From: Psychrobacter sp. 4Bb
GTDB lineage: Bacteria; Pseudomonadota; Gammaproteobacteria; Pseudomonadales; Moraxellaceae
Direction of reading: 5' to 3'
NCBI RefSeq assembly: GCF_002836735.1
Contig: NZ_PJAS01000059.1
Location: forward strand, 1 to 64,000
Length of the DNA: 64,000 bases
Made by a program: the position numbers and the translations under genes. Positions 16,481 to 23,638 of the stretch are shown here, in pieces. The notes under the pieces are model-generated. The model saw nothing but the letters and a program-made list of their open reading frames with translations, did no database searches and was not told the DNA's origin. Position 1 is the stretch's first letter; the number at the start of each line of letters is the position of its first letter.

Positions 16481-16523
16481 TGACCTATCCATAAGTGGGT
16501 TGATATTATGCAGATTTGCATTA
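16455..16523. promoter_or_regulatory. Right operator region, three 18-bp sites
   Basis: TTATGCAAAAACGGATAT (16455-16472), CTATCCATAAGTGGGTTG (16485-16502) and TTATGCAGATTTGCATTA (16506-16523). The third contains the perfect dyad ATGCA-GATT-TGCAT and lies between the -35 and -10 of PR. The second overlaps the PR -35. Half-sites match the left operators. Confidence 0.68.
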
Positions 16524-16527
16524 TAAT
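16500..16527 (+). promoter_or_regulatory. Probable PR promoter
   Basis: TTGATA (16500-16505), 16 bases, TATAAT (16522-16527), placed ~35 bases before the Cro-like gene. Confidence 0.75.
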
Positions 16528-16561
16528 ATAAATACTAACCCAACAAAGGAGTTCAAGCCTC

Positions 16562-16807
16562 ATGCGAGCCTCGCAGCAAATATCAGAGCTTATTGGCGCA
16601 GGTATGACGCAAGAATTGATTGCCGAGAAAGCAGATATATACCAATCAAAAGTATCTCGTCTTTTTACTGAAACCACCAAAAACCCAAGATGGCGCGATG
16701 TTGAATCAATCAGAAAGCTCCATCAATTTGTAGTCGTTGAAAAAAACAATTGGGACGACTTCAAGGCAGGGGAAATGACCAATATTCAAACTATCGAACA
16801 CGCTTAA
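16562..16807 (+). CDS. Cro-like repressor
   Basis: 81-residue helix-turn-helix protein with GMTQELIAEKADIYQSKVSR as the recognition region. First gene of the rightward early operon and divergent from the CI-like gene, the cro position. AAAGGAG lies 10 bases before the ATG. It should bind the shared operators and favour lytic growth. Identity as Cro rests on position plus the helix-turn-helix. Confidence 0.82.
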   Translation: MRASQQISELIGAGMTQELIAEKADIYQSKVSRLFTETTKNPRWRDVESIRKLHQFVVVEKNNWDDFKAGEMTNIQTIEHA

Positions 16808-16810
16808 CCT

Positions 16811-16824
16811 CTACTACTACGGAG
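16811..16824 (+). promoter_or_regulatory. Conserved CTACTACGGAG leader (copy 4)
   Basis: CTACTACTACGGAG, 7 bases before the ATG at 16832; first rightward copy. Confidence 0.8.
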
Positions 16825-16831
16825 AATAACC

Positions 16832-17461
16832 ATGTCTACAAATCAATTATCACACCAAAAAATACAACGGTCACGCAACATGCAATCAGACGTCTTGCAC
16901 GCAGTTGCAGAAGTCAAGCAAGTCAACGTCGCAAAATGTCTTGATGTTGACTCAAGCACAGTCGGACGCTGGCTGGATTCAAGTAAGCCTGATAGTCAAT
17001 TAGTGCGCTTCTGCGACATTCTGGCATTTTGCGGCCTAAAGATCGTGCCAGCCAATGCCAAGCACTACGACAAAGAGAAAATCGACATTCTTTTTCACAT
17101 CACAAAATACCACTTCCAGAATTTAGAAGCGGTAGATGACTTCTTTCAGAACGACGCTGGCATGTCTGACAGCTGTGAGTTGCGTTTCAGTCGTGGCGCT
17201 GATCTGCCATGTACCAGTACAGCTACTGCGTTTGGATGGGTCGCAAGCCTTTATACCGCAATCAAAGCTTCTATAGTTGCCAAAAATGAGGCTGTTAGAC
17301 CGTCAGCATTGGTCGCAAAACAAAATATTGAAGCTGAGATAGAAGAAGAGCGTCAAGCAATCACTGCCGACGAGCAGAAGTTTTGGAAAGCGGTCTACAT
17401 TCTTGTTCATGCTGTATTGGTACTGGTCGTACTGTCAGCAATTCATAGATTTTGGGGGTAA
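16832..17461 (+). CDS. CII-like regulator with C-terminal membrane helix
   Basis: The N-terminal ~75 residues resemble lambda CII in pattern: a basic start, then VAKCLDVDSSTVGRWLDSSK as helix-turn-helix and FCDILAFCGLKIVP as the following helix. The gene order cI-cro-this gene-O-P is also that of cII. Unlike CII (~97 aa) the protein goes on for ~130 more residues: a middle domain with Cys residues, an acidic helix, then a hydrophobic stretch at ~184-203 (AVYILVHAVLVLVVLSA) expected to cross the membrane. A membrane-tethered DNA-binding protein is unusual. CII function is inferred. Confidence 0.65.
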   Translation: MSTNQLSHQKIQRSRNMQSDVLHAVAEVKQVNVAKCLDVDSSTVGRWLDSSKPDSQLVRFCDILAFCGLKIVPANAKHYDKEKIDILFHITKYHFQNLEAVDDFFQNDAGMSDSCELRFSRGADLPCTSTATAFGWVASLYTAIKASIVAKNEAVRPSALVAKQNIEAEIEEERQAITADEQKFWKAVYILVHAVLVLVVLSAIHRFWG

Positions 17462-17463
17462 TC

Positions 17464-18342
17464 ATGTTAGTTGAACATCATTTTGCGGATTTAAGTCGTC
17501 ATCCAAAGCCAGTCAGTCCCGAATGGCAAGCAGCGGTTGCTGAATACTTAGAAGAAGTAGGCGCGACTGATCTTGATGATCCAAGCGCACCTAAGCGCAA
17601 AACACCGCGTACTGACGCACAGCTAAGAGCCCTTGACGGCTTCAAGCGCACCCAAGCACGCAACAAAGCAAAGCTTGAACATCAAGAAGCGCTGGCAAGG
17701 CTAGAGAAGGGTACAGCGGTACTACGTCAGAAGAAAGACCGCACGCCAGCGCTCAAGGTCAAAAAACCCCAAGCGACCAAAGTAGCTAAACCAGCTAAGA
17801 AGGTAGCTAGAGTCAGCGTGACTCAGAAAGCACTGTCATCAAAGCAGATGGCTAAGGCGAGGCGTGATGTCCTCATAGCCGATCTAACCGCTGGCAAGAT
17901 GGTAAAGATGATCTCTAAGTCCGAAAAGGCTCAAAACAATAACGAGCACAAAGACTATCAAAAGCAGCGCGCTGATCTGGTTTATATCAAAAGAAATATG
18001 AATATCACGTTGATTCGTCTAAATCGTCTTCAGACCAGCGAGTCGTTTTTTATGATTGATAGCCTTGAGCGTCATGAGCGAGTCAAACTATCAGGCAACT
18101 TGATTGGGCCAGACCGTGAGCCGCTAATCAACGCGCTACGCAGTGGCAAGCTATTTGAGGCATCAAACATCATCAAAGGTGGAAAGGCTGGGTCAGCAAG
18201 CGTAGCCAATCTAGCCGACAACCACGGTATGAACATCTATTCGGTCATCAGTGGTCGTGACTTGGTTGGTTGGGTGATGCCAACTGATGTTGAAGTGGCG
18301 CTGACAGAAGAGCAGAAGCGTGCAGCGAAAGACACGCAATAA
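17464..18342 (+). CDS. Hypothetical basic phage protein (292 aa)
   Basis: Starts MLVEHHFADLSRHPKPVSPE after GGGGG at 17453-17459; the TTG at 17452 is less likely. Residues ~85-130 are Lys/Ala/Pro-rich (KVKKPQATKVAKPAKKVARV), like a flexible nucleic-acid-binding linker, between two helical parts. The C-terminal ~100 residues are globular. No family recognised. It follows the CII-like gene closely. Confidence 0.7.
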   Translation: MLVEHHFADLSRHPKPVSPEWQAAVAEYLEEVGATDLDDPSAPKRKTPRTDAQLRALDGFKRTQARNKAKLEHQEALARLEKGTAVLRQKKDRTPALKVKKPQATKVAKPAKKVARVSVTQKALSSKQMAKARRDVLIADLTAGKMVKMISKSEKAQNNNEHKDYQKQRADLVYIKRNMNITLIRLNRLQTSESFFMIDSLERHERVKLSGNLIGPDREPLINALRSGKLFEASNIIKGGKAGSASVANLADNHGMNIYSVISGRDLVGWVMPTDVEVALTEEQKRAAKDTQ

Positions 18343-18345
18343 AAA

Positions 18346-18373
18346 ACCCAAATCAGCGGTAACTGAAATGGGC
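18346..18373 (+). promoter_or_regulatory. Conserved early-operon hairpin, right copy
   Basis: CCCAAATCAG and CTGAAATGGG pair around CGGTAA with two A-A mismatches. It begins 4 bases after the stop of the 292-aa gene. It matches the left copy at 14821-14794 in 22 of 28 bases and has similar flanks. Confidence 0.6.
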
Positions 18374-18406
18374 GCAAAACTAAACCTGTAAATGGAGTAT
18401 AGCATT

Positions 18407-19156
18407 ATGAATATCCTAACGCAAAACAATAAACAGTCGATGACTAGCCAGCAAATTGCCGAATTGGTTGAAACTCGCCACAGCCTAGTAAAACAAAGTA
18501 TCGAAAGATTGGTAGCAAAGGGTTCTATATCCCAACCACCATTGGTGAATGGGATTAAAGCAGCTAACGGAGTAACCCCGACTCATTATGTTTTTACAGG
18601 TGAGCAAGGAAAACGCGATAGTTATGTTGTTGTTGCCCAGTTATCCCCAGAGTTTACCGCCGCATTGGTTGACCGCTGGCAGGAGTTAGAACAGCAAGTA
18701 AGTGCTAGCCAGCCAGTTATCGCCTTACCACAAGATTATTTATCGGCACTAAAGGCGTTAGTGAGCAGCGAAGAAGAAAAGCAGGTCGCACAAGCTCAGG
18801 TCACAGAGTTAAAGCCTAAAGCCGAAGCGCTGGCACGTATCAGCAGCTCAAAAGGCGCTACAGGTATTCGTGATACCGCCAAGGCAGTGGGTATGCGTCA
18901 AAACGACTTTGTAGCGTGGTGCGTCGATGATACCAAACCTATGAGCCGTCGCTTTATGTACCGTGATGATCGAGGCGTGCTTAATGCGTACTCACATCGC
19001 ACCAGTGCAGGACTCATGACGCAGAAGCTACAGTCATTCGTTGGTCATGATGGGCGAGATAGAGCAGAGCCTAGAGTTAAATTTACACCCGCTGGCGTGG
19101 CTAAGATTGCAGAGATGCTTGAGAAAGAGCGCAACCGTGAAGCGGAGTTAGTGTAA
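18407..19156 (+). CDS. Phage antirepressor (Rha N-terminal, KilAC C-terminal)
   Basis: N-terminal Rha-type domain (~1-105): MTSQQIAELVETRHSLVKQS, then THYVFTGEQGKRDSYVVVAQ and ALVDRWQELE. The C-terminal ANT/KilAC domain (~120-245) has KGATGIRDTAKAVGM, SRRFMYRD and ending VKFTPAGVAKIAEML. Such proteins counteract lysogenic repressors or alter phage regulation. Start 18407 is preferred because GGAG lies 9 bases upstream; the ATG at 18392 has none. The next gene begins at its stop (TAATG). Confidence 0.88.
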   Translation: MNILTQNNKQSMTSQQIAELVETRHSLVKQSIERLVAKGSISQPPLVNGIKAANGVTPTHYVFTGEQGKRDSYVVVAQLSPEFTAALVDRWQELEQQVSASQPVIALPQDYLSALKALVSSEEEKQVAQAQVTELKPKAEALARISSSKGATGIRDTAKAVGMRQNDFVAWCVDDTKPMSRRFMYRDDRGVLNAYSHRTSAGLMTQKLQSFVGHDGRDRAEPRVKFTPAGVAKIAEMLEKERNREAELV

Positions 19157-19467
19157 TGGCTGTCATTGGTATCAAACCAAGGTTGCATCGAGTTATCACT
19201 GACAGGCACTTTCAAAAGTCAGCCGCCAAAGAATTATCTAGTGGCTTTACCACACTGGTGAGAAAAGGCACTTATCCACGCTCAGGAATGGATCATCCAA
19301 GCTTAGCGATAGGCGACCGCTTGGAGTTCATTTTAAGCAAGAAGGGTCTGAGACTGCTTGGCAACCAGCCAGCGTATGAGGTTACAGATATAGGCTTACA
19401 GCGTGATAAAGATAGCGGCCAGTGGGTATGGACTGTTGAGTTTAAGAAACTGGAGTTGGAGCCATGA
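19156..19467 (+). CDS. Hypothetical phage protein, possibly ASCH/PUA-like (103 aa)
   Basis: Pattern IGDRLEFIL followed by YEVTDIGLQRD and WVWTVEFKKLE resembles small PUA/ASCH-like barrels that bind RNA, but the match is loose. It is coupled to both neighbours by 1-4 base overlaps. Confidence 0.6.
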   Translation: MAVIGIKPRLHRVITDRHFQKSAAKELSSGFTTLVRKGTYPRSGMDHPSLAIGDRLEFILSKKGLRLLGNQPAYEVTDIGLQRDKDSGQWVWTVEFKKLELEP

Positions 19468-20294
19468 GCTTTAAATTAGTAGCACAAGTGATGGATATTA
19501 AAGTCGGCAGCCCATTGCGCAAGATAATACTTATCAAGCTTGCAGACCAGGCTAATGACGAAGGTGTGTGCTGGCCTAGTTATGAGTCTATTGCTAAGAC
19601 TTGCGAGATCAGCAAGCGCTCAGTCATTACTCATATTCAGAAGCTAGAAAAACAAGGGTTTCTCCGTATTGAGAAACGATACAACAAAGATGCTGGCAAG
19701 AATTTTAGCAATAAGTATCACTTAACCTTGTCTAAGGGTAGTGCAAATGATTCACCACTAGAGGGTGGTGCAAATGCTGCACTAGTGCAAATGAGCGTCG
19801 AGGGTAGTGAAGGAGATTCACTAGGTAGTGAAGGAGCTGCACCCGAACCTATCAATGAACCTGTCAATGAACCTATCAATAAAGAAGTAGGGGCAAAAAA
19901 AGATAAGTCTGCTTTTGATGCTCTTAGTTACCCAGTACCTAGTTTTGTTGATAAAGAAAATTGGAATGATTTTGTAGAAATGAGAAAGAGGATTAAAAAA
20001 CCTCTCACAGAAACGGCTTGTAAGCGCTTGGTTAATAAAATAATCAAATTGGATGAAGATGGTTTTGATGTTAACGACTCATTGGACTACTCAATCACAG
20101 GCGACTATCAAACGGTATTTGAGCGCAAACGCAAGACAATCACTCAGGGGAACACTCATGCAAGCAACCAATCAGCTAACAACAAACCTCGCAGAGAAAC
20201 TACAGAAGAATACAAGCAGCGGATGCAGCGAGAGTTTAACCAAGAGTTTGGAATCGAAGTACAGCCCGGCAGCCATACAGACTGCTACAGCTAG
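19464..20294 (+). CDS. Replication initiator, lambda O-like
   Basis: N-terminal winged helix (~20-75): ANDEGVCWPSYESIAKTCEI, SKRSVITHIQKLEKQGFLRI, as in O-type phage initiators. The central part (~92-139) is low complexity and encoded by the iteron array and a 12-bp triple repeat (EPINEPVNEPIN), as in lambda where the origin lies inside O. The C-terminal part is charged and probably contacts the loader encoded next. The last 137 bases overlap the P-like gene in another frame. Confidence 0.78.
   Translation: MSFKLVAQVMDIKVGSPLRKIILIKLADQANDEGVCWPSYESIAKTCEISKRSVITHIQKLEKQGFLRIEKRYNKDAGKNFSNKYHLTLSKGSANDSPLEGGANAALVQMSVEGSEGDSLGSEGAAPEPINEPVNEPINKEVGAKKDKSAFDALSYPVPSFVDKENWNDFVEMRKRIKKPLTETACKRLVNKIIKLDEDGFDVNDSLDYSITGDYQTVFERKRKTITQGNTHASNQSANNKPRRETTEEYKQRMQREFNQEFGIEVQPGSHTDCYS
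19736..19880 (+). other. Probable replication origin: five 19-bp iterons plus AT-rich triple repeat
   Basis: Iterons at 19739-19757, 19766-19784, 19783-19801, 19805-19823 and 19826-19844 share TAGTGMA at the left and mostly KGCACTA/TTCACYA at the right. Iteron 4 is a perfect dyad, TAGTGAA-GGAGA-TTCACTA. Next come three 12-bp GAACCTRTCAAT copies (19845-19880) and an A-rich stretch. This is the iteron-then-unwinding-region layout of lambda ori. Confidence 0.7.
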
Positions 20295-20856
20295 AGTCTT
20301 AAATCTTTTTGCAGAACTCAAAGAAGAGTACGGCGCATTGTTTGACAATAAAGAACATCGTTACACGCCAGCCAAAGCACGCGAATGGGCAGTAGAACTC
20401 TTAGAGTCAGGCATCAATGGTGAACAGTATCAGCGTGGACGCTGGCAAGCAATCAAGCAGCAAGACTACCCCGTAGAACGCGCTTACAAGTTTATTCAGC
20501 TATGCAAGCAAGGTGAGGTTGATACATACCCCACAGCCACAGAAGCTTTTGATAACGCTTGTAGTCAAAGCGGCTTGATCGAAGACAAGTACGTCAAGCG
20601 TCAGTGGCTCCACGATGTCGTACAGCTAACAGCGCACAGAGTTGGCATGGGTAGGCTCAAAACCGCAGATAACAAGTTTCTAGGCTATTTCAGTAAGGTT
20701 TACGAGCAGGTTTGCAGCGAGCATGAGGCTGGCACGTTGTCTTTAGTGCCAGTGGAGCGTCAGATTGCACACAGTCATCATCCAGTGCAGGCAGGTAGTG
20801 AGGCGGATAAGAATATCAATGAGCAGTTGGCGCAGTTACGGAAAATTTCAGCATAA
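20158..20856 (+). CDS. Helicase loader-like replication protein (lambda P position)
   Basis: 232 aa, almost the length of lambda P, and directly follows the O-like gene. Visible blocks are RVLNLFAELKEEYGALF, EWAVELLESGINGEQYQRG and AYKFIQLCKQGE, found in phage replication proteins that recruit host DnaB. Start 20158 (MQATNQLTTN) is chosen because AGGGGA lies just before it; this gives a 137-base overlap with the O-like gene. Function is inferred from position and length. Confidence 0.7.
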   Translation: MQATNQLTTNLAEKLQKNTSSGCSESLTKSLESKYSPAAIQTATARVLNLFAELKEEYGALFDNKEHRYTPAKAREWAVELLESGINGEQYQRGRWQAIKQQDYPVERAYKFIQLCKQGEVDTYPTATEAFDNACSQSGLIEDKYVKRQWLHDVVQLTAHRVGMGRLKTADNKFLGYFSKVYEQVCSEHEAGTLSLVPVERQIAHSHHPVQAGSEADKNINEQLAQLRKISA

Positions 20857-20862
20857 ACAAAA

Positions 20863-20874
20863 ACTACTACGGAG
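20863..20874 (+). promoter_or_regulatory. Conserved CTACTACGGAG leader (copy 5)
   Basis: ACTACTACGGAG, 7 bases before the ATG at 20882; this settles that start over the in-frame ATG at 20765. Confidence 0.8.
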
Positions 20875-20881
20875 AAAGATC

Positions 20882-21403
20882 ATGGGACTAGATATTACAG
20901 CGTACAAATGCACTAAGTTGATTCAGAACCCAAAGATGGGCGACACCAATCATCCAGAAGTGTGGGCCAATCAGGTTTATATCGGTATTGGTAATTCAGA
21001 GTGGGAGCAGGGCGATGACTTAGAAGCGGGGCAGGTCTATGGTTTTAGTTATGCGCGCAGTTTTTACAGCAGTTCTTACTCTACTTACGGCAATTTGCGT
21101 AATGAGCTGGCACGTATCTCGGGATATGAACCATTAATTGCTGGCAGTAAGTATCGTGGTATCTATGCAGCGCGGGTCTGTGACAACTGGGAGAAAGGTC
21201 AACGCGGCGTATTGGCTGAACTTCTATGTTTTGCAGACAATGAAGGCGAGATTGGCACTAAGACTTGCCGCAAGATACTGAATGACTTGCATACAGTATC
21301 TAAACACGCTGGCGAGTTGAACGAGTGGAATCAAGGCTTGCTTACCGACTTAATCCAAACCTTTGAATTTGCCGCAGTTGATGGCTTTGTTCAGTTCGCA
21401 TAG
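20882..21403 (+). CDS. Hypothetical phage protein (173 aa)
   Basis: Begins MGLDITAYKCTKL, a start seen in a group of uncharacterised phage early proteins. It contains an aromatic/Ser-rich middle (YARSFYSSSYSTYGNLRNEL) and a helical end. First gene after the replication genes; role unknown. Confidence 0.75.
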   Translation: MGLDITAYKCTKLIQNPKMGDTNHPEVWANQVYIGIGNSEWEQGDDLEAGQVYGFSYARSFYSSSYSTYGNLRNELARISGYEPLIAGSKYRGIYAARVCDNWEKGQRGVLAELLCFADNEGEIGTKTCRKILNDLHTVSKHAGELNEWNQGLLTDLIQTFEFAAVDGFVQFA

Positions 21404-21415
21404 GAGATGGCTGTA

Positions 21416-21808
21416 ATGGCATCAATACAACTAGACGGCTTAACGATAGACCTTACTGACTCGATAGATTTTTACAATATGTGCAACGACTCAGCGAGCG
21501 TGGAGCTATTGGGTGATAACACTCAGATGTTGAACATCAATGTAGGGCTAGACAGCTTGAGAATACGCGCACACTTCATGACGCTACACGATGTCATGAA
21601 CGCTATCGCTGAGGCTAACGGTTTTAAGGTGGTCCCCGTTATTCCTGAAGAGCACGCCAAGGACGCGATCAATCACAGCGAATACTTTGATGCTGACGGC
21701 AAGTACCATGTCAACAAGCCAGCAGCTAAGCCCAAAGCGAAGCCAGTAAGTCGCAAGGCTTATATCGCAAAGGCTGGCATGTTGGATTTTAAGGAGGCGA
21801 GCAAGTGA
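21416..21808 (+). CDS. Hypothetical phage protein (130 aa)
   Basis: Start at 21416 (MASIQLDGLTIDL) is preferred because GGAG is 9 bases upstream; ATG 21407 would have no spacing. The C-terminal tail is Lys/Pro/Ala-rich (KPAAKPKAKPVSRK). Followed by a GTGA overlap. Function unknown. Confidence 0.7.
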   Translation: MASIQLDGLTIDLTDSIDFYNMCNDSASVELLGDNTQMLNINVGLDSLRIRAHFMTLHDVMNAIAEANGFKVVPVIPEEHAKDAINHSEYFDADGKYHVNKPAAKPKAKPVSRKAYIAKAGMLDFKEASK

Positions 21809-22074
21809 GCATTAGTATCTTAACAGACCTAAGACTACGCAGTGATGAGGATAAATTGACTCAGAAAGCGTTTGAAGGTGCCTTGCCAGCAGTCAAAAGC
21901 GCAGTTATGGATTCACAAGGCAGAGTTTGGTTGTTTGAGTGCACCAAAAGTCACTTAACACCTAATCATCGCTCATGGGTATCTGATATTGAGACAGGGT
22001 TTTACTACTACGGTGGTGGTTTTGATGCTACGGACTGGCAGAACAGTGCGATTGATAGGGAGATAAGTGCGTGA
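21805..22074 (+). CDS. Hypothetical phage protein (89 aa, GTG start)
   Basis: GTG overlaps the previous TGA and has AAGGAGG 8 bases before it. Residues such as VWLFECTKSHLTPNHRSWVS include a Cys-His pair. No family recognised. Confidence 0.65.
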   Translation: MSISILTDLRLRSDEDKLTQKAFEGALPAVKSAVMDSQGRVWLFECTKSHLTPNHRSWVSDIETGFYYYGGGFDATDWQNSAIDREISA

Positions 22075-22568
22075 GTAAGTTTATAGCTAAGCAATCAGTA
22101 ATTTTAAGTGACTATGAAAGCCATAGATCACTATCGTTTCAGTTTTACGAACGCGGCGTGGTTATTAAGAGTCGGCAGGACCAGGTAAACAATAAAGATC
22201 GTGGCGCGGACCCAAGGCATTTCTCGTCCTTAATAGTTTCGCACCTAAAAAATGACGAAGCTATCAAGCTGCGTGACCGTCTTTTGGCTCGTTATCCTAT
22301 CGAGCAGGACAAAGTGAACGTAAACGTCAATCAGTACGTGACATTCAGGCTAACCGACACAGGCGAGCAGATACTGGCCAGCCACAACAACGTCACGCGA
22401 GCTAGCAATCCAAATTTAACTGATTATAGCGCTGGCAAGTTCGATGAAGACGGCTTGTGTCGCATGCAATTATGGAAAGCCATGGCTATTTTTGGTGGCT
22501 ATTGCGCAAATAGTGCAGAGCCGCCTTTCAAAGATTGTTTGATAACGTTTGAGGGAGTGGGCGCGTGA
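22071..22568 (+). CDS. Hypothetical phage protein (165 aa, GTG start)
   Basis: Coupled by GTGA overlap on both sides. Mixed alpha/beta sequence with no recognised motif. Part of the chain of small early-right genes. Confidence 0.65.
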   Translation: MSKFIAKQSVILSDYESHRSLSFQFYERGVVIKSRQDQVNNKDRGADPRHFSSLIVSHLKNDEAIKLRDRLLARYPIEQDKVNVNVNQYVTFRLTDTGEQILASHNNVTRASNPNLTDYSAGKFDEDGLCRMQLWKAMAIFGGYCANSAEPPFKDCLITFEGVGA

Positions 22569-22678
22569 TTTTAAGACAGTGCGAAATATGCAAGTGCTAC
22601 CTAACTGATGGTGAGGTTAGCGCTTGTCAGTACGATAGATACTTAACCTGCTTTCGACACCGGAAGGTGTACAAGTGA
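22565..22678 (+). CDS. Cys-rich mini-protein (37 aa)
   Basis: GTG at 22565 and TGA at 22676-22678, both in GTGA overlaps. The sequence begins MILRQCEICKCYLTDGEVSA and has five Cys in CEICKC, AC and TC, resembling a tiny zinc ribbon. Exact coupling on both sides supports a real gene. Confidence 0.55.
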   Translation: MILRQCEICKCYLTDGEVSACQYDRYLTCFRHRKVYK

Positions 22679-22983
22679 AAAAACCCCCAGCCGATTACAC
22701 ACCAGGCGAGCGTAAGTTTGCCGACATCGTTGAAGCGCTAAAGGCTGGCAAGCCGAACGCTTATACATACCGCGTGAATAACGCAGTCACTAAAGACGGG
22801 GATTTTGTCATTGGACTGACTTATCACAATGAGCGTCAGTATTACTCAGCAAGCGCGATTGAGATTGACGGAGTACGCGATAACAGCAAGGTGTGTAGTT
22901 GGGACGCAGAGGGTGGTGCATTAGAAGGCGATTTAAGCGATTTGTTATTGGCTTCGGTACATTCATCGGTTAGGACGGTTTAA
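22675..22983 (+). CDS. Hypothetical phage protein (102 aa, GTG start)
   Basis: Starts with GTG overlapping the previous stop. Contains YHNERQYYSASAIEIDG and an acidic C-terminal part. No family recognised. Confidence 0.65.
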   Translation: MKKPPADYTPGERKFADIVEALKAGKPNAYTYRVNNAVTKDGDFVIGLTYHNERQYYSASAIEIDGVRDNSKVCSWDAEGGALEGDLSDLLLASVHSSVRTV

Positions 22984-23002
22984 AGACGAGGAGGGCGGTA
23001 AA

Positions 23003-23419
23003 TTGGCACGTAAAAGCAGTAAACGACCCTCTAGTCTTGAGCAGTTGGTCAGAGAGATAAGCGGAGAGCCTAAAAACAAGTTTAATGCGGTCAAAGTGGT
23101 GATTGACGGCATTAAGTTTGACAGCATAACAGAGGGCAATCGTTACGAAGAGCTAAAGGTGCTGGTACGCGCTGGCTTGATCAAAGACCTAGAAGTTCAG
23201 CCAGTATTTATTTTGGTAAAAAGCGTCAAGTTTAGTGGCGATAAAAAGGCCACGCCAGCCATGCGCTATACCGCTGACTTTAGGTACTACGATATCAAGA
23301 AGGACAAAGTGATTGTTGAAGATGTGAAGTCTAAGGCCACGGCAAAATTAACTGATTATAGGATGCGTCGACACATGATGCTCGCATTCCATGAGATTGA
23401 AATTTTAGAAACTTACTGA
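23003..23419 (+). CDS. DUF1064 PD-(D/E)xK nuclease-like protein
   Basis: 138 aa with the DUF1064 pattern: FDSITEGNRYEELKVLVRAG, YTADFRYY, VIVEDVKSK and YRMRRHMML. Likely active-site residues are Glu50, Asp92, Glu106 and Lys109. The family is thought to act as phage junction-resolving or related endonucleases and often sits in replication/recombination regions. TTG start at 23003 follows GAGGAGGG by 6-8 bases. Confidence 0.8.
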   Translation: MARKSSKRPSSLEQLVREISGEPKNKFNAVKVVIDGIKFDSITEGNRYEELKVLVRAGLIKDLEVQPVFILVKSVKFSGDKKATPAMRYTADFRYYDIKKDKVIVEDVKSKATAKLTDYRMRRHMMLAFHEIEILETY

Positions 23420-23429
23420 GGAGTGGTTT

Positions 23430-23549
23430 ATGCGCAAGTTAATAAGACGGTTGTTTTGCAAACATAAGAGAGCGCAAATACATTTTGGTAATCGATTGCA
23501 CTATGCAGAGTGTGTTGATTGCGGCAAACGTAAGGAGTTGAACGGATGA
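23430..23549 (+). CDS. Small zinc-finger-like protein (39 aa)
   Basis: ATG at 23430 after GAGGAG. The sequence has CKH near residue 10 and CVDCGK near residue 32, a possible Cys/His metal site, in a very basic protein. Its TGA overlaps the next gene. Function unknown. Confidence 0.55.
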   Translation: MRKLIRRLFCKHKRAQIHFGNRLHYAECVDCGKRKELNG

Positions 23550-23638
23550 TGAACGACTTTCTATTTTGCATGGGTTATATAGCGGTACTTGGATTGTGCT
23601 TGTTATTCATAGTATCTAAAGGCGGTGGTGAGTTATGA
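23546..23638 (+). CDS. Single-pass membrane mini-protein (30 aa)
   Basis: MMNDFLFCMGYIAVLGLCLL plus FIVSKGGGEL: one membrane helix with a short Gly-rich tail. AAGGAG lies 8 bases upstream, and start and stop overlap both neighbours. It could be a toxin-like or membrane-acting phage peptide; not proven. Confidence 0.5.
   Translation: MMNDFLFCMGYIAVLGLCLLFIVSKGGGEL

Noticed and set aside
22000..22016. Possible sixth CTACTACGG leader
   Set aside because: It is in-frame coding sequence for a Tyr-Tyr-Tyr-Gly-Gly stretch, lacks GGAG, and is not followed by a gene start.
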